Positions 43,271 through 52,500 of a stretch of DNA of 64,000 nt are shown here, in pieces; the first letter of the stretch is position 1; each line of letters begins with the position of its first letter. The stretch comes from a gamma proteobacterium NOR5-3 (lineage in GTDB: Bacteria; Pseudomonadota; Gammaproteobacteria; Pseudomonadales; Halieaceae). The notes beneath the pieces were generated by a model. It did no database searches. It saw nothing but the letters and a program-made list of their open reading frames with translations, and had not been told where the DNA came from. The position numbers and the translations under genes are program-made. The stretch covers positions 1,042,365 to 1,106,364 of the forward strand of contig DS999405.1 in the NCBI GenBank assembly GCA_000158155.1, written 5' to 3'.

Positions 43271-44224
43271 ATGACTGACAAGCTGAGCCAATTAAAGACC
43301 ATGACCGACGTCGTTGCGGACACCGGCGACATCGACGCCATTCGTCGTTTCACACCGCTGGATGCAACGACCAATCCGTCACTGCTTCTCAAAGCTGCTG
43401 CGCTACCGCATTACCAGGCCTTACTGCAATCGGCTAAGGCGCGAGCGACCTCGGAGGGGGGGAGCCGGGATGAACAGGTAGCAGCCTGCTGCGATTACTT
43501 TGCCGTAGCCGTCGGTCAGGAAATTCTCACCATTGTGCCAGGACGGGTATCCACAGAGGTCGATGCCCGGCTGTCCTTTGACAGCAATGCCACAAAGACC
43601 CGGGCACGGCGTCTCATCGCACTGTATGAAGAGGCCGGCATAGCAAAAGACCGCATCCTGATCAAAATTGCTTCTACCTGGGAAGGTATCCGCGCGGCAC
43701 AACAACTGGAACAGGAGGGTATCCAATGCAACTTGACGCTGCTGTTTGGCTTTGAGCAGGCGCAGGCCTGTGCGGATGCCGGGGTCTTCCTCATCTCGCC
43801 CTTTGTGGGACGCATCCTCGACTGGCATAGAGCGAACCGCGAGCTTTCTATCAACAGCGGCAAAGACGATCCAGGCGTACAGTCCGTGGAGCGCATCTAC
43901 AATTACTACAAACAGCACGGCTATGACACCGTGGTCATGGGCGCGAGTTTTCGCAATGTCGGCGAGATAGAGGCACTCGCAGGCTGCGACCGTCTGACCA
44001 TCAGCCCGGCGCTCCTCGAGGAGCTTGCCAATGACAATGGTGAGCTGCCCCGGCAGTTATCGCCCGCCCGCGCCAGCTCAGCGGACCCCAGCAACGCCCT
44101 GACTGAAAGTAACTTTCGCCTGAGCCTGAACGAAGATGCCATGGCCACCGAAAAATTGGCAGAAGGCATCAGGAATTTCATCGCGGACCAAAAACGTCTG
44201 GAAAACCTTATCGAATCCCTATGA
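43271..44224 (+). CDS. tal: Transaldolase
   Basis: A 317-residue enzyme of the pentose phosphate pathway moving a dihydroxyacetone unit between sugar phosphates. N-terminal [20 protein letters not shown] and [12 protein letters not shown] are typical of TalB. The Schiff-base lysine is residue 132 in [11 protein letters not shown], the same number as in E. coli TalB. The ATG at 43271 is chosen; the frame is open further upstream only because it reads through the end of dusA. Its stop overlaps the next start (ATGA). Confidence 0.95.
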   Translation: MTDKLSQLKTMTDVVADTGDIDAIRRFTPLDATTNPSLLLKAAALPHYQALLQSAKARATSEGGSRDEQVAACCDYFAVAVGQEILTIVPGRVSTEVDARLSFDSNATKTRARRLIALYEEAGIAKDRILIKIASTWEGIRAAQQLEQEGIQCNLTLLFGFEQAQACADAGVFLISPFVGRILDWHRANRELSINSGKDDPGVQSVERIYNYYKQHGYDTVVMGASFRNVGEIEALAGCDRLTISPALLEELANDNGELPRQLSPARASSADPSNALTESNFRLSLNEDAMATEKLAEGIRNFIADQKRLENLIESL

Positions 44225-44664
44225 TTGAAAAGCTCAGAAAACTCTTCACGGAACCGGCGGGGAACGCTGAACAAAGCGCCGATGAGAACCGCAGGCTGGC
44301 CGCCGCGGCGCTGCTGGTGGAGGTCGCAAGGGCAGACTTTCAGCAAGATGCCGAGGAAGAAGCCGCCATGCGAGAGCTACTGTGCTCCAGCCTTTCTCTG
44401 GACCGCGCCAGCGTGGATGCCCTGCTGAGCGAAGCAAGCTATACGGTCGATGAGGCCACCTCCCTCTATGACTTCACCCGACTGGTCAATGATCACTACA
44501 GCTACGACGAAAAGTTCGATCTGGTGAGCGCTATGTGGCAGGTCGCCTACGCCGACAAATCATTGAACAAGTATGAGGAACACCTCATTCGCCGCGTGTC
44601 CGATCTCATTTACCTCAAGCACGAAGATTTTATTCGGGGCAAGCTGGCGGCCAAACCGGCATAA
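44221..44664 (+). CDS. TerB-family (tellurite-resistance-type) protein
   Basis: A 147-residue all-helical cytoplasmic protein. [24 protein letters not shown] and [30 protein letters not shown] are the two TerB-type acidic helical repeats. The family name comes from tellurite operons, but most members like this one are housekeeping proteins of unknown role. Coupled to tal by a 4-bp overlap. Confidence 0.8.
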   Translation: MIEKLRKLFTEPAGNAEQSADENRRLAAAALLVEVARADFQQDAEEEAAMRELLCSSLSLDRASVDALLSEASYTVDEATSLYDFTRLVNDHYSYDEKFDLVSAMWQVAYADKSLNKYEEHLIRRVSDLIYLKHEDFIRGKLAAKPA

Positions 44665-44743
44665 CAAAGCGCACCTGGCAACGCCTGACAGAGCTTGAGC
44701 TCACGCACGCAATAAACTCAGGAAAAACAAACCAGAAGCTCAG

Positions 44744-45229
44744 TTATTGACGTTCTAACGTGGCAACCAGCTCGCTAAAACGCGCTCGGTTGTCAGGAGA
44801 CACGTCCATCAATGCCCGATGCGCTGCAAGCACTTTCTCGCGCACGTCATCTTCACTACCGGGGATCATGGGAATACTGTGCGCACTGCCCGTGGCACAG
44901 CAGGTTTTCTCATGCATCTCAAACAGTCGGTCAAGTCCCATGCTACTCAGCAGCCGGTTGATACCCGCGTCACAGCAATAAATAGCGGGACGAAAATCAA
45001 AGCGCTGATGCACCGACATCGCGAGCTTCGCGAGCTGTCCCAGAGTCGTGCTATCGATGCCCTCGGCGTCACACAGATCCACCCAGACACTGCTGAATTG
45101 CGGATCATTGAGCATATTGTCGACATAATCTTCGATGGATGCGCACAGGGTGAGGCGCACATCGCCCACCAGCCGTAGCACATAGGCACCGTTTTCCTGA
45201 GCCGCAAGCACCTGTCCCTCAATCATCAC
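44744..45229 (-). CDS. STAS-domain anti-sigma-factor-antagonist-like protein
   Basis: A 161-residue protein. The first about 110 residues are a STAS domain (YVLRLVGDVRLTLCASIEDYV, VWVDLCDAEGIDSTTLGQLAKLA), with the usually phosphorylated Ser/Thr in IDSTTLG. The C-terminal 50 residues are a helical extension with Cys pairs. Such proteins act in partner switching, with phosphorylation controlling binding to an anti-sigma or other partner. It overlaps the upstream PP2C phosphatase by 11 bp, which is its likely dephosphorylating partner. No kinase gene is adjacent. Confidence 0.82.
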   Translation of the reverse strand: MMIEGQVLAAQENGAYVLRLVGDVRLTLCASIEDYVDNMLNDPQFSSVWVDLCDAEGIDSTTLGQLAKLAMSVHQRFDFRPAIYCCDAGINRLLSSMGLDRLFEMHEKTCCATGSAHSIPMIPGSEDDVREKVLAAHRALMDVSPDNRARFSELVATLERQ

Positions 45230-46409
45230 TCACTCGCTTACTGACAAACAGAGCCGCGATATCGTCTGGCGCGGTCTCTGCGCTATCCAAACCTAGCTGC
45301 GACACCAGTTCTTCCGGGGTGTCCGCGGTTCTGGAAAACACATCGAGGAAGAATGCTTCTCTCTCTACCAGATTTTTAGGTGGCAAGATTTCGAGAATGC
45401 CGTCAGAAAAAAGCGCCAACATAAAGGCCTCCGGCAAATCGACGGAATACTCGTTGTACTGGGCGTCGGGCATCATGCCTACCGCGTTGCCCTCGCCTTC
45501 CAGATACCGCGCGCCGGCATCAGACACCAGTACCGGCAACGGCAGATGACCGGCCACACTGTACTGCAAGGTATTGGCAACCTGATCCAGAACCCCCACC
45601 ACCATGGTGGCGTACTTTCCCACGTCCAGTTCCAAGAGCTCCCGGTTTGCAAGCGTCAGCATAGCCACCGGACCCAGTATGGTGTGATCGTTGCGGCGCA
45701 GGTAATCCGAGCGCTTTCTCGCAAACAGATTCTTAAGCAGCACCGTGGCAAAAGCCGAAGAACTGCCGTGGCCGGAAACGTCCGCCATAAAAAACACGAC
45801 GTAGTGGTTGTCAACGGTGAAGTAGTCGGTGAAATCACCACTAAGATAAAGCGAGGGGATGATCGTGTGGCTAAACATGTAGTCGCTCACCACCATGGGG
45901 GAAGCGGGCAACATGCGCATTTGAACCTGCCGCCCCGCCTGCTGATCTTTCTCAAGCACCCGGACCGTGTTCTTCAGCTCCCGGTTCGCCGATTCCAGGG
46001 CCTGGCGGGATCGACGAAGCTCACGGCTCATAGTGCGCAGCCGCACACACCGCTCCATAGAGGCCAACAGCGCATCCGGGTCCTGCACGGGCGTGGCAAA
46101 AAAGTCGTTAGCCCCCAGCCTCAGCGCTCGCATCATGCTTGCGGAGCGGGACTCGTTGCTAAACATCATCACGGGCACCTGAACATCGAGCTCCCGAAGG
46201 CTTGCGCCCTCTTCCGCCCAGGCATCCGGGGTGGCCTGCACATCGCACAGGACAACGTCCCAATCACTGCTTTCACCCAGTGATGAACTGAAAGAATCGA
46301 GGGAGCGCGCAACCGAAGTGGTAAAGCCAGCAGTAGAAGCCAGGTCAGCAAGGTCGCTGCCCCGGTTCAGATCGTCGTCAATGACCAGAACCTTACCGCT
46401 ATAGGCCAT
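45219..46409 (-). CDS. Response regulator with SpoIIE/PP2C-type phosphatase output
   Basis: A 396-residue protein: receiver domain (about residues 6-125; phosphoacceptor Asp56 in VVLCDVQ, acidic pair DDD at 11-13), a coiled coil (about 128-165), then a PP2C/SpoIIE domain (about 175-390) with SGDFTDYF, MADVSGHGSSSA and a late ALFSDGILE, the metal-binding Asp sites. A phosphorylated receiver should control dephosphorylation of the STAS protein encoded next (11-bp overlap). This resembles the RssB/HsbR-type partner-switch regulators of gammaproteobacteria, which govern stress or biofilm responses. Confidence 0.9.
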   Translation of the reverse strand: MAYSGKVLVIDDDLNRGSDLADLASTAGFTTSVARSLDSFSSSLGESSDWDVVLCDVQATPDAWAEEGASLRELDVQVPVMMFSNESRSASMMRALRLGANDFFATPVQDPDALLASMERCVRLRTMSRELRRSRQALESANRELKNTVRVLEKDQQAGRQVQMRMLPASPMVVSDYMFSHTIIPSLYLSGDFTDYFTVDNHYVVFFMADVSGHGSSSAFATVLLKNLFARKRSDYLRRNDHTILGPVAMLTLANRELLELDVGKYATMVVGVLDQVANTLQYSVAGHLPLPVLVSDAGARYLEGEGNAVGMMPDAQYNEYSVDLPEAFMLALFSDGILEILPPKNLVEREAFFLDVFSRTADTPEELVSQLGLDSAETAPDDIAALFVSKRVSDD

Positions 46410-46541
46410 CTAATGGTTGCTTCTTCAAGATAATTAGCGGAACCCTACGCCTGCGCCCGCCAGCAGGCAACACAGGTGTACAGCTTTGAGGAAGAATTCA
46501 CAATTTTGAGCCACGGCAGCGCAACTCTTGCACCCACAGGC

Positions 46542-47345
46542 CTAAAATTCCTGATCCCAGGCATCCTCAAAATCAGAAAAATCATCCTGCAGTTCACCGT
46601 CATTCACGAAGGCGGCGCGCTGCTGCAGGTAGGCATCGCGAACAAAGATATATCGATCGCCAGAAATCAGCTGGTCAGAACCCAGCAGGCTGGCCCGCCC
46701 ATGAACCAGCTCCAGCCCCCAGATCGAGTTCCGAACGCTGCGGTTATCGACATAGGGCGGCACGGAGAGCGCAAAGGTGTCCACCAGCGTTCCCGTGCCG
46801 CTTCGAAATGTGCGGGGACCAAAGAGCGGTAACATCACGTAAGGCCCCTCTGGGACGCCCCACAAAGCCAGGGTTTGACCAAAATCCGTGCGATAGGGTC
46901 GGATACCCAGGGGCGTAGCAACATCAAACAATCCCGCAATGCCCAGTGTGGAGTTAATCAGGAACCGTCCCCCGCTCTGGGATGCCCCTTCCCAGCGCCA
47001 CTGAAGCACGGCATTCATGGTGCTGGTGACCCCATAGAGGTTTGCAAAGAAGTTGCTCACGCCCCGCTGAAGCGGCGCGGGCATCACAAAATCATAGCCT
47101 TTAGCAACGGGCTGCAGAGCCCAGCGATCCAAAGCATCATTCAGCGCAAACATTGGCCGATTGATAGCCTCCAGGGGATCGTCATTAGCGTGGGCGCTCG
47201 GATTGAGCAACAAACACAGATAAAAAGCTGCAGCGGCACCTACCCGCCAGAGCATGACTCTGGACCCTGAGGGCGAATCAGCGGGCGTAAGGGGCGCGAC
47301 CGATCCAAACTGTCTGCCTGACTGTTTGATAACTGCTAATCTCAT
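46542..47345 (-). CDS. mlaA: MlaA (VacJ)-family outer-membrane lipid asymmetry protein
   Basis: A 267-residue protein. DDPLEAINRPMFALNDALDRW, then GVSNFFANL, GRFLINSTLGIAGLFDVAT, FGQTLALWGVPEGPYVMLPLFGP are diagnostic of MlaA, which removes misplaced phospholipids from the outer leaflet of the outer membrane. A hydrophobic segment precedes NPSAHAND. A clear lipobox Cys is not visible, and FYLCLL is a poor match, so anchoring by lipid is uncertain. An internal ATG at 47255 is a possible start giving a more normal signal peptide. It follows hvfC after 58 bp on the same strand. Confidence 0.92.
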   Translation of the reverse strand: MRLAVIKQSGRQFGSVAPLTPADSPSGSRVMLWRVGAAAAFYLCLLLNPSAHANDDPLEAINRPMFALNDALDRWALQPVAKGYDFVMPAPLQRGVSNFFANLYGVTSTMNAVLQWRWEGASQSGGRFLINSTLGIAGLFDVATPLGIRPYRTDFGQTLALWGVPEGPYVMLPLFGPRTFRSGTGTLVDTFALSVPPYVDNRSVRNSIWGLELVHGRASLLGSDQLISGDRYIFVRDAYLQQRAAFVNDGELQDDFSDFEDAWDQEF

Positions 47346-47403
47346 CTGCCGATAGTGTCGTGCGTGCCCACGACCCCGTGGACCACAAGCTTAAAACGCC
47401 CAA

Positions 47404-48162
47404 TTATACGGTGAAGTCATTCAAGGCGATGACCCCCGCCTCATTAAAGTCTTTAAGTTGCGCCCAGCCAAATTCCTGTACCTGCGGGGCGGGCATACCC
47501 CACAGCGCCGCCAGACGATCCAACAACTGCGCTACCGAACTATCTGCGCCGACAAGTACCTCTTGAATAAGACGCGCAGAGCCCGAGCTTAATTCCATAA
47601 ACTGCACCCTACTCTCCCGGTCGCGGTATACCAACAAGAAGCTAGGATCGCCAACAGACTCGGGCTGAAAGGAGTTGCCAATGCGATGAACCGGGTATCG
47701 GTAACTACCCAGTCGAGCAGTGGACGACAAGCTTGCGCGCAATTCAGACAAGCAAGGGGCTGCGTCCAGATTGCGTAAGGGGGGCACGTCACCCTCGGCG
47801 ACATCCACCGCGAGCTCCAGCCACTCGTAGTGCGCCAACTCCGCCTCAAAGGGTCGCAGTTCCTCTGGGGGTAGCGCCGCCATAAAAGACAAAAACTCTT
47901 CGCTGATTCGCAAAAACAGAGGTGTCTTACAGTGATGGGTTTGAATAAAGCTCCGCACTCGCCGCTCCCAGGCGTCGTCACTGTACAGACCGCGCAGAAC
48001 CGGAAACGCAGAGCTGATAAAACCTTCGATATTGCGATACACCAGGTCACGGTAAATCTGTAGACGCCGGGCTTCGATATTTGCCGGCGGGGAAGCGCCA
48101 TCGGGATCGCGTAAATAGGCCGCCATCGCATGCTGCGCACGATGGAGCGCGCCGCCGCTCAA
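47404..48162 (-). CDS. hvfC: HvfC/BufC-type MNIO partner protein (DUF2063)
   Basis: A 252-residue protein of the DUF2063 family (once annotated as putative DNA-binding). RRLQIYRDLVYRNIEGFISSAFPVLRGLY near the N-terminus is the family signature. In hvf/buf operons such proteins bind the leader of the precursor and present it to the MNIO enzyme. Its start overlaps the MNIO gene stop by 4 bp. The C-terminal half is a mixed domain whose ligand is not known. Confidence 0.85.
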   Translation of the reverse strand: MSGGALHRAQHAMAAYLRDPDGASPPANIEARRLQIYRDLVYRNIEGFISSAFPVLRGLYSDDAWERRVRSFIQTHHCKTPLFLRISEEFLSFMAALPPEELRPFEAELAHYEWLELAVDVAEGDVPPLRNLDAAPCLSELRASLSSTARLGSYRYPVHRIGNSFQPESVGDPSFLLVYRDRESRVQFMELSSGSARLIQEVLVGADSSVAQLLDRLAALWGMPAPQVQEFGWAQLKDFNEAGVIALNDFTV

Positions 48163-49016
48163 ACCTGTGCCTCTTCGGATCGCGCCGCGTATCGTATCTG
48201 GGCATCTCGAATACGCTGCACTTCTTGCAGCAGCATCTCCATGGCCGGAAAGTTGAAATCTCTTTCCAACAGCGTCGGCAACGCACCAACCCGCGCGTAT
48301 GCTTCATCAAGCAAGGCCCAGACGGGGTCAATAACGTCAGTACCGTGGGTGTCGACTTTCAGGTCTTCGGCTTCATCGTAGTGCCCCGCGATATGCAGAT
48401 AGCGCACCGCAGGCAGCGGCAGGGCGTCAATAAATGCAAGAGGCTCATAGCCATGATTTACTGCATTGACATACACGTTGTTCACGTCCAACAGCAGCTC
48501 ACAATTCGTTTCGTCCACAATCGCGGCGATAAACGTCGCCTCGTCCATATCCTTATGGGCCTGCGCATAGTACGACGCGTTTTCTAACACCAGGGGCATA
48601 CCCAGGCGATCCTGCACTACGTTTATACGATCACTAACATACTGCACCGCCTCGGCCGTAAACGGGATGGGCAACAAGTCGTACAAATGCCCCCCTGCTG
48701 CGCAATAGCTAAGATGCTCACTATAAATAGGCACATCAAAACGGCTGATAAGGTCCGCTACGCCGTCAAGCAGATTCATGTCCAACGGATCGGGCCCACC
48801 AATATCGAGCGACAGGCCATGCATCACAAAAGGGAAGCGTTCTCCCAGAGCGTTCAGACCCTGAGCATAGCGGCCACCTACCCCTATCCAGTTCTCCGGC
48901 GCCAGCTCCAAAAAATCAACGGAGCCATCCTCCATAGACAACAACGGGCCCATCAGGGCCCGCCGAAGTCCCAGACCCGCGCCTGGCGGGTCCTTTGGGG
49001 AAACTACATCAGGCAT
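48159..49016 (-). CDS. hvfB: MNIO-family RiPP-modifying iron enzyme (DUF692, HvfB/BufB)
   Basis: A 285-residue TIM-barrel enzyme of the DUF692/MNIO family. GAGLGLRRAL, DFLELAPENWIG, FVMHGLSLDIGG, YSEHLSY, LVLENASYY, LLLDVNNVYVNAVNHGY and HIAGHYD contain the His, Glu, Asp and Asn ligands of its multinuclear iron centre. Family members convert Cys residues of a small precursor into copper-binding groups (oxazolone/thioamide in HvfA, thiooxazole in bufferins). The start overlaps the hvfA stop (TAATG), so production of substrate and enzyme is coupled. An in-frame start 15 bp earlier is possible but overlaps hvfA more. Confidence 0.92.
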   Translation of the reverse strand: MPDVVSPKDPPGAGLGLRRALMGPLLSMEDGSVDFLELAPENWIGVGGRYAQGLNALGERFPFVMHGLSLDIGGPDPLDMNLLDGVADLISRFDVPIYSEHLSYCAAGGHLYDLLPIPFTAEAVQYVSDRINVVQDRLGMPLVLENASYYAQAHKDMDEATFIAAIVDETNCELLLDVNNVYVNAVNHGYEPLAFIDALPLPAVRYLHIAGHYDEAEDLKVDTHGTDVIDPVWALLDEAYARVGALPTLLERDFNFPAMEMLLQEVQRIRDAQIRYAARSEEAQV

Positions 49017-49381
49017 TAAGCAGCGCCGCACTTACCTTCGCCGCACTTGCCTTCAGTGGCCGTTTTTTCGCCACCGCATTTGCCCTCACCGCACTTGCCC
49101 TCGCCTTCGGCTTTTTCAGCGCCGCACTTACCTTCGCCGCACTTGCCCTCGCCTTCGGCTTTTTCAGCGCCGCACTTGCCTTCGCCTTCGGCTTTCTCGC
49201 CGCCACATTTGCCTTCGCCACACTTGCCTTCGCCGTGCCGGTTATAGGACGCCAGATCGTAGCCGCTGCTCAACGGCTGAGCGGAAAAAGGATTCACTTC
49301 AGCGGAAGCCATGGGTGCCACTGCTGAAGCCAGAAAAGCGGCGCCAAGCGCTGCTGCCAAAGGTGTTTTTGAACTTGCCAT
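49016..49381 (-). CDS. hvfA: HvfA/bufferin-type RiPP precursor with nine EGKCG motifs
   Basis: A 121-residue precursor: signal peptide (MASSKTPLAAALGAAFLA through SMASA-like end, about residue 27), a spacer (NPFSAQPLSSGYDLASYNRHG), then a low-complexity region holding nine EGKCG motifs separated by GEKAEG/AEKAEG. All nine Cys lie in these motifs. ATG at 49381 follows GAGGA by about 8 bases. In Haemophilus the equivalent HvfA is modified at EGKCG by HvfBC to bind copper. Export of the product to the periplasm follows from the signal peptide. The neighbouring order A-B-C is intact; an HvfD/DoxX-like gene is not next to it. Confidence 0.9.
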   Translation of the reverse strand: MASSKTPLAAALGAAFLASAVAPMASAEVNPFSAQPLSSGYDLASYNRHGEGKCGEGKCGGEKAEGEGKCGAEKAEGEGKCGEGKCGAEKAEGEGKCGEGKCGGEKTATEGKCGEGKCGAA

Positions 49382-49575
49382 GTCGAATATCCTCAACGGT
49401 TAATAATTTTTAAAATGTCGGTTACTGGAGCTTTGTCATGCGTGACCTGCATCTCACAAAGCCCACCGTGCCCGGAGGCTGGCGAACAAGAAACAGCCTT
49501 GTCATCACACTCCTTAAATCTGACTCAGCACGCTGCGCGAAGTTTCCGGGCTCTCTCGATATTAATGAGAAATAT

Positions 49576-52500
49576 TTACAATTCCTCCACGGTGCGGCCG
49601 GCACTGCGTTTGTACCACGCGTCAACCAGTGCCCACTGAGCTGTCAGTCGCTTGACTGAGACCGGGCGTGACGTACCGAGATGCTGCGCAAACAGCGATA
49701 CCCGTAATTCCTGAAGCATGATCTGAAAGGTGTGCAAGGACGGAGACAATTGTGCGGCACCGGGTTGCGCTGCGAGAAGCTCAAACATAGGCGCTTCCAG
49801 AGAAGCGAGTGTGGCCTGATGCTCCTGGTCTTTACGATAGTTGGCAGCCAGTCGCTCTGCCCGCACTGCCATAGCCTTGGCATAACGGGGAAAATGCCGA
49901 AGCTCATCACTGGCAAGCCCAAACAGGCCTCCGCGACTTAAAAGAAAACTTCGCTGCGCCGTAATATCCGCTTTCGCTTGAGCATATTGATCCGTGTAGC
50001 GCTGCAGTATGCGCACAGCGTCAGCCATGGCGGCAAGGGTGTTTTTCAGTTGCGCCTCATAGTCATTCCCAAGGCCTACTGCCGTGCGCGACATCTGCCG
50101 GCTGGCCGTCTCAAACTGATCCTTATCCCGACAATCACCGTCAAGCACCTCCCCTGCGTTTAAGGCCAGCGTGGGAAGCAATTCATCCAGTAAATCGTCC
50201 CGGGAAACATCCAGGGCCACAAACAACAACGCCGTGGCATTGTCCTTCAAAAATCGTTTGCGAAAATCACGGAACAAAGGCTTGGACGACAGCATAAGTA
50301 ATCGTGCCAGTCCGCGGCGGTGGGCCAACAAGGCCTCGCCCGGGTAATCAAACAACTCGATACTGACACTGTTCTGTGCATCGACCAGCGCTGGGTAAGC
50401 CAGGATATCCACACCCGCCTGCTTAAATCCGTACTCGCGCTCCAAGCGGGGAAAATCCCAAAGCAACAAACCTGTACGCGCAGGCGAGTTTCCGTCCTCC
50501 GTGGTCAATTGTTGACGCGTCGCTTCCTCAAACTCCTTGATCAGCGCATCCACATCCCGATGCTGCGCCAAAAGCTTACCCTTGTCGTCCACTACGCGCA
50601 GATTCATGCGGTAGTAGTCATCGACAATCTCAGGCCAATCGCTTGCGGCGATCAGGGGTCCGCCGGCTTGCTTCAATGCGCCGCCCAATGCCTCCGTCAG
50701 AGGCACATCTGTCGGCTGCATGTACTGCAGGGCACGGTCTACCCAATCAGGCACCGGCACTAACTGCTTGCGCAATGGCTTGGGGAGGCCTTTGAGCAAG
50801 GCAATGCACTTTTCTCGCAACACCCCGGGCACCAGCCACTGCAGTCGAAAACGCGGCAATCGATTAAGCAGTGCTACCGGGACCGTGATAGAAACACCGT
50901 CCGCCTCCTTGCCCGGCGAAAACTGATAACTCAGCCGATAGCTCTGATCTTCCCACTCCAATCGATCGGGAAACGCATCGGTGAGCGCGCCGGGATCCCG
51001 GGTAAGTAACTGATCACGACGAAGTTTCAGCGCAGTCCCTCGATTACTGTCCTCTTTTATCCACGCGACCAGAGACGTTGTATTCGTCGCATGAGTCGGC
51101 AGTAGCTCATCGTAAAATTGGAACAGTGTGTCTTCGTCCACCAGCAGGTCGCGGCGCCGCGCGCGGGATTCAAGGTCTTCCACCTCTCGCTGAAGGCGCA
51201 GGTTGTGCTTGAGGAAGGCCGGCGGCTTTGTCCAGCGCCCGGCGATCAAGGCCTCTCGGATCAGCAACTCGCGGCAAAGCGCCGGATCAATCTTGGCGTA
51301 ATGCACGGCCACCCGATCACTGATGGTCAGCCCGAAGAGCGTGGTTTTTCGCCAGGCCACAACCCTTCCCTGCTCTCTTTGCCAGCGAGGTTCGTAATAC
51401 TGGTGCTTGAGCAGCGCCGGATTCACCTGCATGAGCCACTGGGGCTCGATGGAAGCGGCGGTCCGTGCGTAGACACGTTGGGTCTCCACGATTTCGCCAG
51501 CGACCAGCCATTTTGGCGGTTTGCGATACACCACGGAACCGGGAAACAACTGCAGGCGTCGGTTACGCGTCGCTAGATATTCCCGACGCTCGTCCTGCTG
51601 GGCGATGTTACCCAGCAAGCCACTCAACAAGGCGCGGTGTACCCCCGCGTAGTCGGTCTCAGGCGCCAGTTCCAAAGCCGGTTTAAGGCCCTGACTGCGA
51701 CAGGCAATACTGATTTGTCGGTGCACATCACGCCACTCACGCATACGCAGCCAGGACAGGTACTCGCGCTTGCAAAGTTTGCGTAATTTATTTTCGCTCA
51801 GCGTCTGCCGCTGCTCTTCGTAATAGCGCCAGAGATTAAGCAAACTCATAAAGTCCGAACGGGGATCCGCAAAGCGGGCATGGGACTGATCAGCCTGTGC
51901 CTGGCGATCAGCGGGCCGTTCCCTGGGATCCTGTATGGACAACGCACTGGCGATGACGAGCATTTCCGGCAGTACGGAAAACTCCTGAGCAGCAAGCACC
52001 ATACGAGACAGACTTGGATCAATGGGAAACGCCGCCATGCGTCGCCCCAGCCGCGTCAGCTGCTCCCGCTGATTGACCGCACCGAGCTCATCAAGCAGGC
52101 GATAACCGTCGCGGATCAGCCGGCTGTCCGGGGGCTCGAGAAAGGGAAACTTCGTGATATCTCCCAGACCCAACTGCAGCATTTGCAACACCACCGCTGC
52201 AAGATTACTGCGTTTGATCTCCGGGTCAGTAAACTGTGGACGATTGAGATAGTCCTCCTCGGTGTACAGACGCAGACAGATCCCGGGGCCCACACGCCCG
52301 CAGCGACCCCGGCGCTGATCGGCACTGGCCCGGGATACCGGTTCAATCGGCAGGCGCTGTACTCGGGTGCGGTAGGAGTAACGACTGATGCGCGCCTCGC
52401 CAGGATCGATCACAAAACGAATGCCCGGCACGGTAACGGAGGTCTCGGCCACGTTTGTGGAGAGCACGACACGCAAGCCTCGGGCACTACCCCGTCCAAA

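Noticed and set aside
44221-44664. Tellurite resistance determinant
   Set aside because: Only a lone TerB-like domain coupled to transaldolase; no other ter genes are present.
49009-49221. Low-complexity open frames antisense to the EGKCG repeat region
   Set aside because: They are shadows of the repeat; the coding strand is set by the signal peptide, ribosome site and the overlap with the MNIO gene.
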